From NCBI GenBank assembly GCA_030529505.1, contig JAUMWT010000005.1, positions 38,172 through 102,171 of the forward strand: a stretch of 64,000 nucleotides of DNA, given 5' to 3'. The notes beneath the pieces were generated by a model. That model had not been told where the DNA came from, did not search any database, and was given only the letters and a program-made list of their open reading frames with translations. This document shows positions 29,848 to 42,535 of this stretch, one piece after another (the first letter of the stretch is position 1; each line of letters opens with the position of its first letter). Position numbers and translations under genes: made by a program. This DNA is from Allobrachymonas sp. Lineage in GTDB: Bacteria; Pseudomonadota; Gammaproteobacteria; Burkholderiales; Burkholderiaceae_C.

Positions 29848-30864
29848 ATGCAATCCCCAGCCCCCGTTTCCAGGCCAGTATCGCTTCAAGCGCTGCCAGC
29901 GCGTCGTTTGCCCAGCACAGCTCAGGCAGCCCCAGCCAGCAAGCGCTGGCGCAGGGCACTGCTGCCCTTGCTGTTGGCGGGTCTTTCGCAAACGGCCTGT
30001 GCACAGATCGAGGCTTATCCCGGTAGTTATCCATCCGCCGCGCCAGCGCCTGTGCCCGTTTCCCCTGATGTGCATGGCCCTGTGGCGCAGGTGCGCATCA
30101 TTGATCGAGACAGTGGCCGCGAGCTGCCCGTTTACCGCCACCGGGGCGAGTATTGGGTGGCGGGTCGGCCCGGTGCGCGTTACGGCATCGCCATCATGGG
30201 GCACCCCCGTTTCGCGCCCGGGCGGGTCGAGGCGGTGGTGTCGGTCGATGGCGTGAACGTCATCACGGGGCAAACGGCCTCGGTGCGGCAAAGCGGCTAT
30301 GTGCTGGATGTGGGGCAGTGGCACACCATCACCGGCTGGCGCAAAAACGATCAGGAAGTGGCGGCTTTTCATTTCACCTCGCTGCCCCGTTCTTACGCAG
30401 CCCGCACCGGCCGGCCAGCGCACGTGGGGGTGATTGGCGTGGCGCTGTATCGCGAGCAGGCCGCGCCACCCATTGTGCGCCCGCAACCCTGGCTGAATGC
30501 GGAGCCAGCGTATGAGTACGGCGAAGATGCGCTGATCGGCCATGCCCAGGGCTCCCGCGCTCCGCAGGCCGAGGCCGCCAGCGGCCTGCGTGATGGCGAG
30601 CGCGCGGCCAAGTCTGCGCCTGTGCCCTACGGTTCGCGGCTGGGCACGGGCCACGGCAGGCGCGAAGATTCGGCCGTGGGCTACACCACCTTTGTGCGTC
30701 GCAGCAGTCGGCCCGATCAGATTGTGCGTATCCGCTACGACAGCGAAGAGAACCTGCGGGCGCGCGGCATCATCTCCGATTACGGCTGGCAGCCGCCGGT
30801 GCGGCCGCAGCCTTTCCCGGCGCCGGTGCCGCGCCGTTACGTGCCCGACCCGCCCAACTGGTAA
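29848..30864 (+). CDS. Exported protein of unknown family
   Basis: 338 aa. A signal peptide with a long basic start (hydrophobic about 36-50, cleavage near ACA-Q at about 53). The mature part has a beta-rich domain (about 75-205: VRIIDRDSGRELPVYRHRG, GQTASVRQSGYVLDVGQWHTI) and a Pro/Arg-rich C-terminus ending in PDPPNW. No catalytic motif recognised. AAAAGGAG precedes the ATG. It lies 133 bp upstream of an ECF sigma/transmembrane regulator pair on the same strand, so it may belong to that regulon, but this is inference. Confidence 0.75.
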   Translation: MQSPAPVSRPVSLQALPARRLPSTAQAAPASKRWRRALLPLLLAGLSQTACAQIEAYPGSYPSAAPAPVPVSPDVHGPVAQVRIIDRDSGRELPVYRHRGEYWVAGRPGARYGIAIMGHPRFAPGRVEAVVSVDGVNVITGQTASVRQSGYVLDVGQWHTITGWRKNDQEVAAFHFTSLPRSYAARTGRPAHVGVIGVALYREQAAPPIVRPQPWLNAEPAYEYGEDALIGHAQGSRAPQAEAASGLRDGERAAKSAPVPYGSRLGTGHGRREDSAVGYTTFVRRSSRPDQIVRIRYDSEENLRARGIISDYGWQPPVRPQPFPAPVPRRYVPDPPNW

Positions 30865-30997
30865 GGCTTGGCCAGGGCGCATGGGGAACTGCATGCAGGC
30901 TGGCGGAACGACGGCAGGCGCGTGGGCCAGCGGCTGGCTCACCGCGCTGCATCCGTTCGAAAACTGCGCCCTTGATACCGGGCGGCATAATGCCTGC

Positions 30998-31570
30998 ATG
31001 CAGCCCGCCGCCCGCCCTGACGAGGACTTGATGCAAGCCTATGCACAAGGCGATGTGGCGGCTTTTGCCACCTTGTACGACCGGCACGCGCAGCGCCTGT
31101 GGCGTTATCTGTACCGCCACGTGGGCAATGGCGCGGTAGCCGACGATTTGCTGCAAGACGTGTGGCTGGCCGTGGTGGGGCAGGCCGCCGCTTATGAAGC
31201 GCGTGCGAGCCTGAGCACCTGGCTCTTCACCCTGGCGCACAACCGCATGATCGATTACTGGCGCACGCGCAAAGACCATGCCAGCCTCGACGCGCCAGAC
31301 GATGCGGGCCAGACCCTGGCCGATACCTTGGGCGCGCCATCGGGCTACGGGCCTTTGCGCCAGATCGAAACACGCGAACAGGCGCAGCATCTGCTGGCCG
31401 CGCTCGATGCCTTGCCCCTGCCGCAGCGCGAAGCCTTTGTGCTGCAAGCCGAGGCGGGCCTGAGCGTGGCCGAAATCGCCCAAGTCACCGGCGTGGGGCT
31501 GGAAACGGCCAAAAGCCGCCTGCGCTATGCGCGCGCCGCCTTGCGCCAACAACTGGAGGGCATGATATGA
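30998..31570 (+). CDS. ECF-type RNA polymerase sigma factor
   Basis: 190 aa. Sigma region 2 (about 12-85: LMQAYAQGDVAAFATLYDRH, ADDLLQDVWLAVV, STWLFTLAHNRMIDYWR) and region 4 (about 125-185: LPLPQREAFVLQAEAGLSV, EIAQVTGVGLETAKSRLRYA). It directs a small extracytoplasmic-stress-type regulon. ATG 30998 is chosen by family length; a CATAAT hexamer sits only 6 bp upstream, so the message may be leaderless. The stop overlaps the next start (ATGA at 31567-31570), tying it to the transmembrane partner. Confidence 0.93.
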   Translation: MQPAARPDEDLMQAYAQGDVAAFATLYDRHAQRLWRYLYRHVGNGAVADDLLQDVWLAVVGQAAAYEARASLSTWLFTLAHNRMIDYWRTRKDHASLDAPDDAGQTLADTLGAPSGYGPLRQIETREQAQHLLAALDALPLPQREAFVLQAEAGLSVAEIAQVTGVGLETAKSRLRYARAALRQQLEGMI

Positions 31571-33453
31571 CGACCCGGCATAACCAGCCCCATAACCCTC
31601 ATCCCCTTCAACAACCCGGCCAGCCTGAGCAAACTGCCGGCCGGGCCGATGAATTGGTGCATTTGTATCGGCAAGCACTTGAACTTGTTGAGCGGGAGGA
31701 TGCACAGCCCAATCCAGCCGTGCGTGCAGCGGTGCTGGCTGTGGCTGCGCAGGGCGTGCCGGAAACCGAATCAGGCGCAGAACCGAACCCGCTGCGGCAA
31801 CGGCCACAGCTTGCGGGGCAGACAGAGCAGCCGCCATCCTGCGTTGATATTGAAAAGAGCAAGGCCGATGCACTGGCGGGCCATGCTGCATCAGGTGCGG
31901 GGTGTGAGATGGGGCGCGGTGCAGCGGTCGGCGATCACGCCGTTTCATCCGTGGGCACAGTGGCGCAGCGGCCTGCCAACAAAAGGGCTGCCGCCAACGA
32001 TGCACGCTGGAAGATTCGAGCGCTGGGAGGGCTGGCCACCTTGGGTCTGGTGGGCTTGCTGGCCTCGCGCTTCTTGCCCCATACGGCGGGTTACGCCGAA
32101 CTGGCGCAAACCCTGCCGCCCGCGCCTTATCAGCAACAGGCTGCACCTCGGCCAGAGGCTTTCTCGGAACAGGCCCAGCCCGCAAAGCAGACAGAGGCAC
32201 ATGCTCATGCAGCACCGGCCGATGCGCCAAGCCCATCTCCCCTGCCGCACGCTGAGCAGGCCGCTGCTGCCCATGCAGCAGCAAAAACGGATCAAGCTGC
32301 CGCTGTGGCGGCCCCCTCTGTCCGCACAGCGCCTGCAAACGATGCCGCGGATGATGCCGCAGATGCGCCGCCCTTGCCCGTGAGGCGGCAAGCCACTGCG
32401 CCTGAACCACAAGCGCCAGCGGCAAAGGGCAAGCCCTTGCCCAGGCAACAGCAACAAAAAACGCAGCAGCCCGATCCGCAGCGTGTGCCAGGCAGCCAGC
32501 CGCTGGCCGTTTCGCGGCGGCCGTCGGCCTGGCAAGCGCCGCAGCCGTCCGCCCAGCCCTACCGTGCAGAGCAGGCAGAAGCGGCTGCGGCCGCACCTTT
32601 CATGCGCGACGTGCCGGAGCGTGCCATCACCGATCAAACCGCGGGCGATCCCCTATCAAATCAGATGTCCGTCAAGCGGGCGAGTCAAGGCGCAGGCGGG
32701 CAAGCCGTGGAACAGGGGGCTGAGCCTTTTCCGTTGGATGCCTGGCCTGCGGCAAAAGGGCGTTCGCGGTCTGCCGCTCCGCCAGCGCCTGGGGGCACAG
32801 CTGCAGCGCCAGGCTGGCAGGGCGCGCCTGCCGTGGTTGCATCGCCCGTTCAGCCGCGTGTGCAGGGCGGGGCACCGTTGGCGGAACCGGCTCAGCCCGA
32901 ACAGTCTGTGGTGTCTGCGGCCAGTGATTTTTCCCGTGATCGCGTGTTGATGCGGCGTGTGCCCCCAGAGCCTGAGCAGGCGCAAGAAACGTCGCAGCCC
33001 ACAAGGCCGCAACACATGCAGCAAGCGCGTGTGCCAGAAACAGTGCAAGAAGCGGTGCCAGAAGCAGCACAAGCAGCGATGCAGGCAGCCGGGCCGCGTG
33101 CGCCCGCCCAGCTCAAACGGGGCCTGTTCAAACAGGGCCAGCCTGCTTCGTCAACAGCGTTTGGGCAAGCAGCTGCGGCAGATGTTGCAGCCTTGTTCAG
33201 CGCGGCCAGCCGCGGCGATGTGGCCGGTGTGCAGCGGGCCTTGCAGGTCGGCGTGGCGATGGATGCCCGCGATGCCGCAGGCCGCACGGCCTTGATGCAT
33301 GCGGCTGCGCATGGGCACAGGAGCGTGGTGCGCCATTTGCTGCGGCATGGTGCCGATGCCGGCTTGGTCGATCATGCAGGCCGCGATGCAGCTGCCCACG
33401 CCCGCCTGGGCGGGCATGAGGGCCTGGCCCAAGCCCTATCAGGTAAACCCTGA
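31567..33453 (+). CDS. Transmembrane putative anti-sigma factor with C-terminal ankyrin repeats
   Basis: 628 aa. The cytoplasmic N-terminus (about 25-65, [14 protein letters not shown] and [15 protein letters not shown]) resembles the short helical segment of proteins paired with ECF sigmas in Burkholderiales. One membrane helix lies at about 150-170 ([14 protein letters not shown]). Then follow about 360 residues of Ala/Gln/Pro-rich low complexity and, at about 535-628, two to three ankyrin repeats ([20 protein letters not shown]). Start codon coupled to the sigma gene. The topology places the ankyrins in the periplasm. Anti-sigma activity is inferred from context; no zinc-binding ASD motif is visible. 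Confidence 0.8.
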   Translation: MTTRHNQPHNPHPLQQPGQPEQTAGRADELVHLYRQALELVEREDAQPNPAVRAAVLAVAAQGVPETESGAEPNPLRQRPQLAGQTEQPPSCVDIEKSKADALAGHAASGAGCEMGRGAAVGDHAVSSVGTVAQRPANKRAAANDARWKIRALGGLATLGLVGLLASRFLPHTAGYAELAQTLPPAPYQQQAAPRPEAFSEQAQPAKQTEAHAHAAPADAPSPSPLPHAEQAAAAHAAAKTDQAAAVAAPSVRTAPANDAADDAADAPPLPVRRQATAPEPQAPAAKGKPLPRQQQQKTQQPDPQRVPGSQPLAVSRRPSAWQAPQPSAQPYRAEQAEAAAAAPFMRDVPERAITDQTAGDPLSNQMSVKRASQGAGGQAVEQGAEPFPLDAWPAAKGRSRSAAPPAPGGTAAAPGWQGAPAVVASPVQPRVQGGAPLAEPAQPEQSVVSAASDFSRDRVLMRRVPPEPEQAQETSQPTRPQHMQQARVPETVQEAVPEAAQAAMQAAGPRAPAQLKRGLFKQGQPASSTAFGQAAAADVAALFSAASRGDVAGVQRALQVGVAMDARDAAGRTALMHAAAHGHRSVVRHLLRHGADAGLVDHAGRDAAAHARLGGHEGLAQALSGKP

Positions 33454-33595
33454 GAAGGGAAACCCTAGATTTGGCTTTGGCGGGTTTGTTTGGCGAAATA
33501 CGCCGAAAAAATCGCTTGATAATGCATTTTTAACGGCTGTTTACGCCATCTGTCCTTATCTACCAACAAGCTGTTGTTGTCAGAAAGAGCCCGCC

Positions 33596-35776
<2,181 letters not shown>

Positions 35777-35901
35777 TCGGCGCATGCCAAGCTGTGCTTT
35801 CGGCTCGGTTCGTTTCGTAAGCGGTGATGAAACAGTGGCGATGAAACCAGTCTCTGTTCAAGCGTGCGGCTTGCAGCCATTTGCTGCGCAAGGAGTGCGG
35901 C

Positions 35902-37035
35902 ATGGCTGAAGCGATGGATCTGCAGCACGACATCGTGCACGGCAACACCGTGCGCAAGCGCCGCGCCATGGCCAAGGCCATCACCTTGCTTGAATCCACC
36001 CGGGCCGACCACCGCGCACAGGGCGACGAATTGCTCACTGCCTTGTTACCGCACACGGGGCAGTCGCTGCGCATCGGCATCAGCGGCGTGCCGGGCGTGG
36101 GCAAAAGCACTTTCATCGAATCGCTGGGCCTGTATCTGATTGGCCAGGGCCACCGCGTGGCGGTGCTGGCGGTCGATCCATCCTCCACCGTATCGGGCGG
36201 CTCCATCCTGGGCGACAAAACGCGCATGGAGCGTTTGTCCACCGAAGAAGCCGCCTACATCCGTCCCACGCCCAGCGGCGGCGCGCTGGGCGGCGTGGCC
36301 GACAAAACGCGCGAGGCCATGCTGATTTGCGAGGCCGCCGGTTACGACGTGGTGCTGATTGAAACCGTGGGCGTGGGCCAGAGCGAAACCGCCGTGCACG
36401 GCATGGCCGATTTGTTCGTTCTGCTGCAATTGCCCAACGCGGGCGATGATTTGCAGGCCATCAAAAAAGGCGTGATGGAACTGGCCGACCTGGTTGTGAT
36501 CAACAAGGCCGATCTGGATACGGCGGCTGCGGCGCGCGCGCGCGCGCAAATCCATTCGGCCCTGCGCCTGCTCGGCATGCACGGCAACCCGCACCGCAAC
36601 GCGCACGAAGAAACGGTTTGGCAGCCGCAGGTGCTGCAAATCAGCGGTTTGAAGGGCGAGGGGCTGGATGCTTTCTGGCAGGCCGTGTGCCAGTACCGGC
36701 AGATGCAGCAGGCCAATGGCCGCCTGGCCGCGCGCCGCCAGCAACAGTCACTGGCCTGGATGTGGGAACGCATTGATGCGGGCCTGCGCCAGGCCTTTCG
36801 CTCGCACGCGCAGGTGCGCCAGCTGCTGCCCGATTTGCAAAGCCGGGTGCAGCAGGGGCAGCTGGCGGCCTCCACTGCCGCACGCCAATTGCTGCAGCGT
36901 TTTGGCATGGGCGATGGGGCGGCGGTGCAGGCCGCTGCTACCGCTGCCGCTCCTGCAGCGGCTTGCGCGCAAGCGGCGGCCTCTGCCTCGCAAGTGTCCC
37001 AACCAGCCAGTCAGAAAGCACCCCCAGCCCTTTGA
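35902..37035 (+). CDS. meaB: Methylmalonyl-CoA mutase-associated GTPase MeaB (ArgK/LAO family)
   Basis: 377 aa. A P-loop GTPase that chaperones cobalamin loading and protects the mutase. Walker A GVPGVGKS at 62-69; VDPSSTVSGGSILGDKTRM (switch region); ETVGVGQSE; guanine motif NKAD. AAGGAG lies 8 bp before ATG 35902. It has the family's C-terminal dimerisation helices, then an added Ala-rich tail of about 35 residues. Lies 125 bp after the mutase. Confidence 0.95.
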   Translation: MAEAMDLQHDIVHGNTVRKRRAMAKAITLLESTRADHRAQGDELLTALLPHTGQSLRIGISGVPGVGKSTFIESLGLYLIGQGHRVAVLAVDPSSTVSGGSILGDKTRMERLSTEEAAYIRPTPSGGALGGVADKTREAMLICEAAGYDVVLIETVGVGQSETAVHGMADLFVLLQLPNAGDDLQAIKKGVMELADLVVINKADLDTAAAARARAQIHSALRLLGMHGNPHRNAHEETVWQPQVLQISGLKGEGLDAFWQAVCQYRQMQQANGRLAARRQQQSLAWMWERIDAGLRQAFRSHAQVRQLLPDLQSRVQQGQLAASTAARQLLQRFGMGDGAAVQAAATAAAPAAACAQAAASASQVSQPASQKAPPAL

Positions 37036-37108
37036 TTGGCCGCCATCGATTCACGCCATCTACCAACCCCCGCATGCTTTGCGCATGCATTCACCGACCT
37101 GAAAGACC

Positions 37109-38641
37109 ATGAAGCACATCATTGAACAACTCGAACAGAAACGCGCCGCTGCCCGCCTGGGCGGTGGCCAAAAGCGCATCGACGCGCAGCACGCCAAGGG
37201 CCGCCTCACAGCCCGCGAACGCATCGACATCTTGCTCGATGGTGGCAGCTTTGAAGAGTGGGACATGTTCGTTGAGCACCGCTGCACCGATTTCGGCATG
37301 GCCGACAAGCACATTCCCGGCGACGGCGTAGTGACCGGCTACGGCACCATCAACGGGCGGCTGGTCTTCGTCTTCAGCCAGGATTTCACCGTGTTTGGCG
37401 GGGCCTTGTCTGAAGCGCATGCCGAAAAAATCTGCAAGCTCATGGATCAGGCCATGAAAGCCGGTGCGCCCGTGATCGGCTTGAACGATTCGGGCGGCGC
37501 GCGCATTCAGGAAGGGGTGGCCTCTCTCGCAGGCTATGCCGAAGTGTTCCAGCGCAACGTCATGGCCAGCGGCGTGATTCCGCAAATCAGCATGATCATG
37601 GGGCCCTGCGCGGGCGGCGCGGTGTATTCACCAGCCATGACCGATTTCATCTTCATGGTCAAAGACAGCTCTTACATGTTCGTCACCGGCCCAGAAGTGG
37701 TCAAGACCGTGACGCACGAAACTGTGACGGCGCAAGAGCTGGGCGGCGCCATCACCCACTCCACCAAGAGCGGCGTGGCCGACTTGGCTTTCGAGAACGA
37801 TGTGGAAGCCCTGCTGATGCTGCGCCGCCTGTTCAACTACATCCCGGCCAACAACCGCGAAAAAGCACCGTATCGCCCCACGCAAGACCCGGCCACCCGC
37901 GCCGACATGAGTCTGGATACGCTCGTGCCTGCCAACCCCAACAAGCCGTACGACATGAAAGAACTCATCGTCAAAACGGTGGACGATGCCGAGTTCTTCG
38001 AACTGCAGCCCGACTACGCCGCCAACATCGTCATCGGCTTTGCGCGCATGGACGGCAACGTGGTGGGCATCGTCGCCAACCAGCCGCTGGTGCTGGCGGG
38101 CTGCCTGGACATCAAAAGCAGCATCAAGGCCGCGCGCTTCGTGCGCTTTTGCGATGCCTTCAACATCCCCGTCATCACCTTTGTGGACGTGCCCGGCTTC
38201 ATGCCCGGCACGGCGCAGGAATACGGCGGCATCATCAAGCACGGTGCGAAGTTGCTCTACGCCTATGCCGAATGCACGGTGCCCAAAATCACCGTCATCA
38301 CCCGCAAGGCTTACGGCGGCGCGTATGACGTGATGGCTTCCAAACACCTGCGTGGCGACGTGAACCTGGCTTGGCCCAATGCCGAAATTGCCGTGATGGG
38401 CGCCAAGGGCGCGGTGGAAATCATCTTCCGCCAGGACAAAGACAACCCCGAAAAACTCGCTGCGCGCGAGGCGGAATACAAGGAACGCTTTGCCAACCCC
38501 TTTGTGGCGGGCGCACGCGGCTTCATCGACGACGTGATTCAGCCGCATGAAACGCGCAAGCGCATCTGCCGCAGCCTGGCGATGCTGAAAGACAAAAAGC
38601 TGGACAACCCCTGGCGCAAACATGGAAACATACCACTTTGA
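37109..38641 (+). CDS. pccB: Propionyl-CoA carboxylase beta chain (carboxyltransferase)
   Basis: 510 aa. It transfers carboxyl from biotin to propionyl-CoA. Two crotonase-like halves: [20 protein letters not shown] (biotin/acyl-CoA oxyanion Gly pair), [28 protein letters not shown] and AYGGAYDVM. It ends [12 protein letters not shown], the conserved tail, so it is complete. Its last 20 bp overlap the start of the GIY-YIG gene in another frame. Works with pccA downstream. Confidence 0.96.
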   Translation: MKHIIEQLEQKRAAARLGGGQKRIDAQHAKGRLTARERIDILLDGGSFEEWDMFVEHRCTDFGMADKHIPGDGVVTGYGTINGRLVFVFSQDFTVFGGALSEAHAEKICKLMDQAMKAGAPVIGLNDSGGARIQEGVASLAGYAEVFQRNVMASGVIPQISMIMGPCAGGAVYSPAMTDFIFMVKDSSYMFVTGPEVVKTVTHETVTAQELGGAITHSTKSGVADLAFENDVEALLMLRRLFNYIPANNREKAPYRPTQDPATRADMSLDTLVPANPNKPYDMKELIVKTVDDAEFFELQPDYAANIVIGFARMDGNVVGIVANQPLVLAGCLDIKSSIKAARFVRFCDAFNIPVITFVDVPGFMPGTAQEYGGIIKHGAKLLYAYAECTVPKITVITRKAYGGAYDVMASKHLRGDVNLAWPNAEIAVMGAKGAVEIIFRQDKDNPEKLAAREAEYKERFANPFVAGARGFIDDVIQPHETRKRICRSLAMLKDKKLDNPWRKHGNIPL

Positions 38642-39218
38642 CCATATTAGGTTGGATTTCAAAGGCCCATTTTCTTTTTTGTCTCATTCTGCATACCCAT
38701 GTGTTTTTGATGTCCAGGGTTCAAGAAAACCAGGGATTTATATTTTTGCCACAAACACGAATAATGGATGGTTTGTTAATTATGTGGGGCAAACTGGGCG
38801 TACATTTCGAAAACGTTTAAGGGAGCATGTGCTGGACTTTTTGAGCGGCCAGGAGCGGGTATATGATCCTTCAGATTATTTGAAAGGGCGAAAAAATGTT
38901 CTCTGGGATGGTTTATGGAGACGTGGTCGTAATTACGAGATAAACGCGTTGGTTGACAATTATGTTGTGCAAGCACAAGCGCGTGTGGAAAGGTTAAAGG
39001 TGACGAATGTATTTTTTGCGCCGCTTGAAGCGACTGCGGAGATTCGAGAAGCGATTGAGAGTCAAATTGCTTTGAATATTTACTCTGATCACAATGGGTG
39101 TGCTGCATTGATGGAGTCGGATGTTAGGTATATTTCAAGGTCGTTTGGTGATTCTCTGAATGTTGAAATATCTAGTGCGGCAAATTTGAATGGGCTTCCA
39201 AAATTTATGAGGTTATGA
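38622..39218 (+). CDS. GIY-YIG nuclease-family protein inserted between pccB and pccA
   Basis: 198 aa, sharply AT-richer than both neighbours. The GIY-YIG core occupies about 36-150: GIY at 38-40, YVG at 54-56, catalytic-type Arg in FRKRLREH (R65) and Glu147 in EAIESQIAL. The active-site set looks intact. No DNA-binding accessory domain is obvious; the C-terminus (150-198) is unrecognised. It starts inside pccB (20-bp overlap) and its TGA overlaps the pccA ATG (ATGA at 39215-39218), so translation may be coupled through all three. Acquisition as a mobile or homing-like nuclease, or a defence gene, is inferred; the function is unknown. Confidence 0.85.
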   Translation: METYHFDHIRLDFKGPFSFLSHSAYPCVFDVQGSRKPGIYIFATNTNNGWFVNYVGQTGRTFRKRLREHVLDFLSGQERVYDPSDYLKGRKNVLWDGLWRRGRNYEINALVDNYVVQAQARVERLKVTNVFFAPLEATAEIREAIESQIALNIYSDHNGCAALMESDVRYISRSFGDSLNVEISSAANLNGLPKFMRL

Positions 39219-41281
39219 ATATGTTCACCAAAATCCTGATTGCGAACCGCGGTGAGATCGCATGCCGCATCATCACCACGGCCAAGAAAATGGGCATCGC
39301 CACCGTGGCGGTGTATTCCGAGGCCGACAGCGACGCGCGCCATGTGCAAATGGCCGACGAGGCCGTGCTGCTGGGCCCGGCGCCCTCGCGCGAGTCCTAT
39401 CTGGTGGCCGACAAGATCATTGCCGCAGCCAAACAAACGGGCGCGCAGGCCATTCACCCCGGCTACGGTTTTCTGGCCGAGAACGAAGCCTTTGCCAAAC
39501 GGGTGGAGGACGAGGGCCTGGTCTTCATCGGTCCCAAGCACGCCTCCATTGCGGCGATGGGCGACAAGATCGCCTCCAAGAAACTGGCGCTGCAAGCCAA
39601 GGTCAACACCATTCCGGGCTACAACGATCCGATTGAGTCGGCCGAGCAGGCCGTGCGCATTGCCCAAGACATTGGTTACCCCGTGATGATCAAGGCCAGC
39701 GCGGGCGGTGGCGGCAAGGGCCTGCGCGTGGCCTTCAACGACAAAGAGGCGGCCGAAGGCTTCGAGTCCTGCCGCAATGAGGCGCGCAACAGCTTTGGCG
39801 ACGAGCGCGTGTTCATCGAAAAATTCGTCGAGCAGCCGCGCCACATCGAAATCCAGGTGCTGGGCGATGCCTTCGGCAACGTCATTTACCTGCACGAGCG
39901 CGAGTGCTCCATCCAGCGCCGCCATCAAAAAATCATTGAAGAAGCGCCATCGCCCTTCATCAGCGAAGCCACGCGCAAGGCCATGGGCGAGCAGGCCGTG
40001 GCGCTGGCCAAGGCCGTGAATTACCAAAACGCCGGCACGGTGGAATTTGTGGTGGGCAAGAACCAGGACTTTTATTTTCTGGAGATGAACACCCGCCTGC
40101 AGGTGGAGCACCCCATTACCGAATGCATCACTGGGCTGGACTTGGTGGAGCTGCAATTGCGCGTGGCAGCGGGCGAAAAGCTGCCGCTTACGCAAGACCA
40201 GGTGCAGCGCAACGGCTGGGCGATTGAGTGCCGCATCAATGCCGAAGACCCCTTCCGCAACTTCTTGCCCTCTACCGGTCGCCTGGTGCGCTTCAACCCG
40301 CCGCAGGCCACCATGTGGCAAGGCAACACGCAAGACCTGTTCGGCGTGCGCATCGACACCGGCGTGCAAGACGGCGGCGAAATCTCGATGTTCTACGACC
40401 CGATGATTGCCAAGCTCATCGTGCACGGCAAAGACCGGGCCGATGCCATTGCCAAAACGCGCGAGGCGCTCAACGGTTTTGTGGTGCGCGGCGTGCAGAG
40501 CAACATTCCGTTCCATGCAGCGCTGCTGGCGCACCCCAAATTCATCAGTGGCGACTTCAGCACCGGCTTCATTGCCGAGCATTACGCCCAGGGCTTTTGC
40601 GCGGAAGATGTGCCGCACGACGATCCCTACTTCTTGCAGGCACTGGCCGCGCGCTTGCACATGTGGTACCGCAACCGCGCGCAGGGCTTGCAGGGCCAGT
40701 TCTGGGAAGGCTTCAAGCGCCTGCCCGCGCGCAAGTTCACGGTTTGCGCCTTGGGCAAGGAAGGTAAAAACACCTACACCGACGTCAGCCTGGGCGAAGT
40801 GGAATTGGGCAAACCCATGACCGTGACGGTGCATGCGCCAGAAGGCGATCGCCACTACGACTTGCTGGTGCGCCACATGCTGGGCGATGCGCGCATAAGC
40901 GGCGAGGTGGACGGTAAACCCTTTACCGTGCAGATGGAGCGCGGCATGGGCAAGAACCCGCTGGTCACGCGCGTCATCCACAACGGCGCGCAGCTCGATG
41001 CCATCGTGATGAGCCCGCGCACGGCCGAGCTGCACAAGCTCATGCCCTACAAAGCCCCGCCAGACATGAGCAAATTCGTGCTCTCACCCATGCCGGGCCT
41101 GCTGGTGCACGTGGCCGTGCAGCCCGGCCAGAAAGTGCAGGCAGGCGAGCGCGTGGCCGTGATCGAAGCCATGAAGATGGAAAACATCCTGCTGGCCAGC
41201 GCGGACGGCGTGGTGAAGGAAATCAAGGCCCAGCCCGGCGAAAGCCTGGCTGTGGATCAGCCGATTGTGGAATTCGAATAA
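39215..41281 (+). CDS. pccA: Propionyl-CoA carboxylase alpha chain (biotin carboxylase and carrier)
   Basis: 688 aa; the usual start MFTKILIANRGE is at the third codon (39221). Biotin carboxylase (1-450): ATP-grasp KASAGGGGKGLRV, ERECSIQRRHQKIIEEAPSP, EMNTRLQVEHPITE. A linker/BT domain (about 475-600) follows. The C-terminal biotin carrier carries K654 in EAMKMENILL. It carboxylates its own biotin, which PccB then uses on propionyl-CoA. The ATGA overlap with the GIY-YIG gene means its translation now follows an unrelated gene. A strong terminator follows. Confidence 0.96.
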   Translation: MNMFTKILIANRGEIACRIITTAKKMGIATVAVYSEADSDARHVQMADEAVLLGPAPSRESYLVADKIIAAAKQTGAQAIHPGYGFLAENEAFAKRVEDEGLVFIGPKHASIAAMGDKIASKKLALQAKVNTIPGYNDPIESAEQAVRIAQDIGYPVMIKASAGGGGKGLRVAFNDKEAAEGFESCRNEARNSFGDERVFIEKFVEQPRHIEIQVLGDAFGNVIYLHERECSIQRRHQKIIEEAPSPFISEATRKAMGEQAVALAKAVNYQNAGTVEFVVGKNQDFYFLEMNTRLQVEHPITECITGLDLVELQLRVAAGEKLPLTQDQVQRNGWAIECRINAEDPFRNFLPSTGRLVRFNPPQATMWQGNTQDLFGVRIDTGVQDGGEISMFYDPMIAKLIVHGKDRADAIAKTREALNGFVVRGVQSNIPFHAALLAHPKFISGDFSTGFIAEHYAQGFCAEDVPHDDPYFLQALAARLHMWYRNRAQGLQGQFWEGFKRLPARKFTVCALGKEGKNTYTDVSLGEVELGKPMTVTVHAPEGDRHYDLLVRHMLGDARISGEVDGKPFTVQMERGMGKNPLVTRVIHNGAQLDAIVMSPRTAELHKLMPYKAPPDMSKFVLSPMPGLLVHVAVQPGQKVQAGERVAVIEAMKMENILLASADGVVKEIKAQPGESLAVDQPIVEFE

Positions 41282-41307
41282 GGCCGAGGTTTTCTGTTCT
41301 TGCTTGC

Positions 41308-41339
41308 AAGGGCTTGGCCGCAACGGCCAAGCCCTTTTT
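41308..41339 (+). terminator. Rho-independent terminator of the mutase/carboxylase cluster
   Basis: GGGCTTGGCC-GCAAC-GGCCAAGCCC followed by five T, 28 bp after the pccA stop. Confidence 0.93.
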
Positions 41340-41385
41340 GCTGGATGCTGCTGCCCGATGCGCGCGTGTGGCGTACGTCGGCCAA

Positions 41386-41411
41386 CAAAAAACCCGCCAG
41401 AGGCGGGTTTT
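41386..41411 (-). terminator. Rho-independent terminator of rpmB-rpmG
   Basis: Minus strand: AACCCGCC-TCT-GGCGGGTT with six T. It lies 24 bp after the rpmG stop and is roughly symmetric, so it may work both ways. Confidence 0.9.
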
Positions 41412-41434
41412 CGTGTTCACTGCAAGAGCAGTGC

Positions 41435-41605
41435 TTATTTCAGTTTGGTTTCCTTGTACTCGACGTGCTTGCGAGCCTTGGGGTCAAACTTCATGATCGT
41501 CATTTTCTCGGGCATGGTCTTTTTGTTTTTGGTCGTGGTGTAGAAGTGACCGGTGCCAGCCGTGGATTCGAGCTTGATCTTTTCGCGGGTGCCTTTGCTT
41601 GCCAT
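41435..41605 (-). CDS. rpmG: 50S ribosomal protein L33
   Basis: 56 aa: [20 protein letters not shown] at the N-terminus, FYTTTKNKK in the middle and a C-terminal [11 protein letters not shown]. It is the Cys-free L33 form; zinc-binding cysteines are absent, as in E. coli. It lies 36 bp after rpmB on the same strand, the usual rpmB-rpmG pair, and ends at the terminator 41386-41411. Confidence 0.95.
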   Translation of the reverse strand: MASKGTREKIKLESTAGTGHFYTTTKNKKTMPEKMTIMKFDPKARKHVEYKETKLK

Positions 41606-41641
41606 GATGGTGTCCTTTCAATCAATAGGGGCGGTGCTGCA

Positions 41642-41875
41642 TCAGGCCTGGCCGCGGGCGCGCATATCGGCCAGCACGGAGTCGATGCCGTTTTTGTCGA
41701 TCAGGCGCAGGGCGGCGCTCGAAACGCGCAGACGCACCCAACGGTTTTCGCTTTCGACCCAGAAGCGGCGGTACTGCAGATTGGGCAGGAAGCGGCGCTT
41801 GGTTTTGTTGTTGGCGTGGGAGACGTTGTTGCCCACCATCGGGGCTTTGCCCGTGACTTCGCATTTGCGTGCCAT
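41642..41875 (-). CDS. rpmB: 50S ribosomal protein L28
   Basis: 77 aa. [40 protein letters not shown] and [16 protein letters not shown] are diagnostic. Assembles late in the large subunit. First gene of rpmB-rpmG. Confidence 0.97.
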   Translation of the reverse strand: MARKCEVTGKAPMVGNNVSHANNKTKRRFLPNLQYRRFWVESENRWVRLRVSSAALRLIDKNGIDSVLADMRARGQA

Positions 41876-41905
41876 GAAGACACTCCTTCAAGAAAATGTT
41901 TATAG

Positions 41906-42535
<630 letters not shown>

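Noticed and set aside
30770-32596. Open frame of 608 codons antisense to the sigma/anti-sigma pair
   Set aside because: Low-complexity mirror sequence; the plus-strand genes have real motifs and a coupled overlap.
39089-41035. Open frame of 648 codons antisense to pccA
   Set aside because: Shadow of pccA; no motifs.
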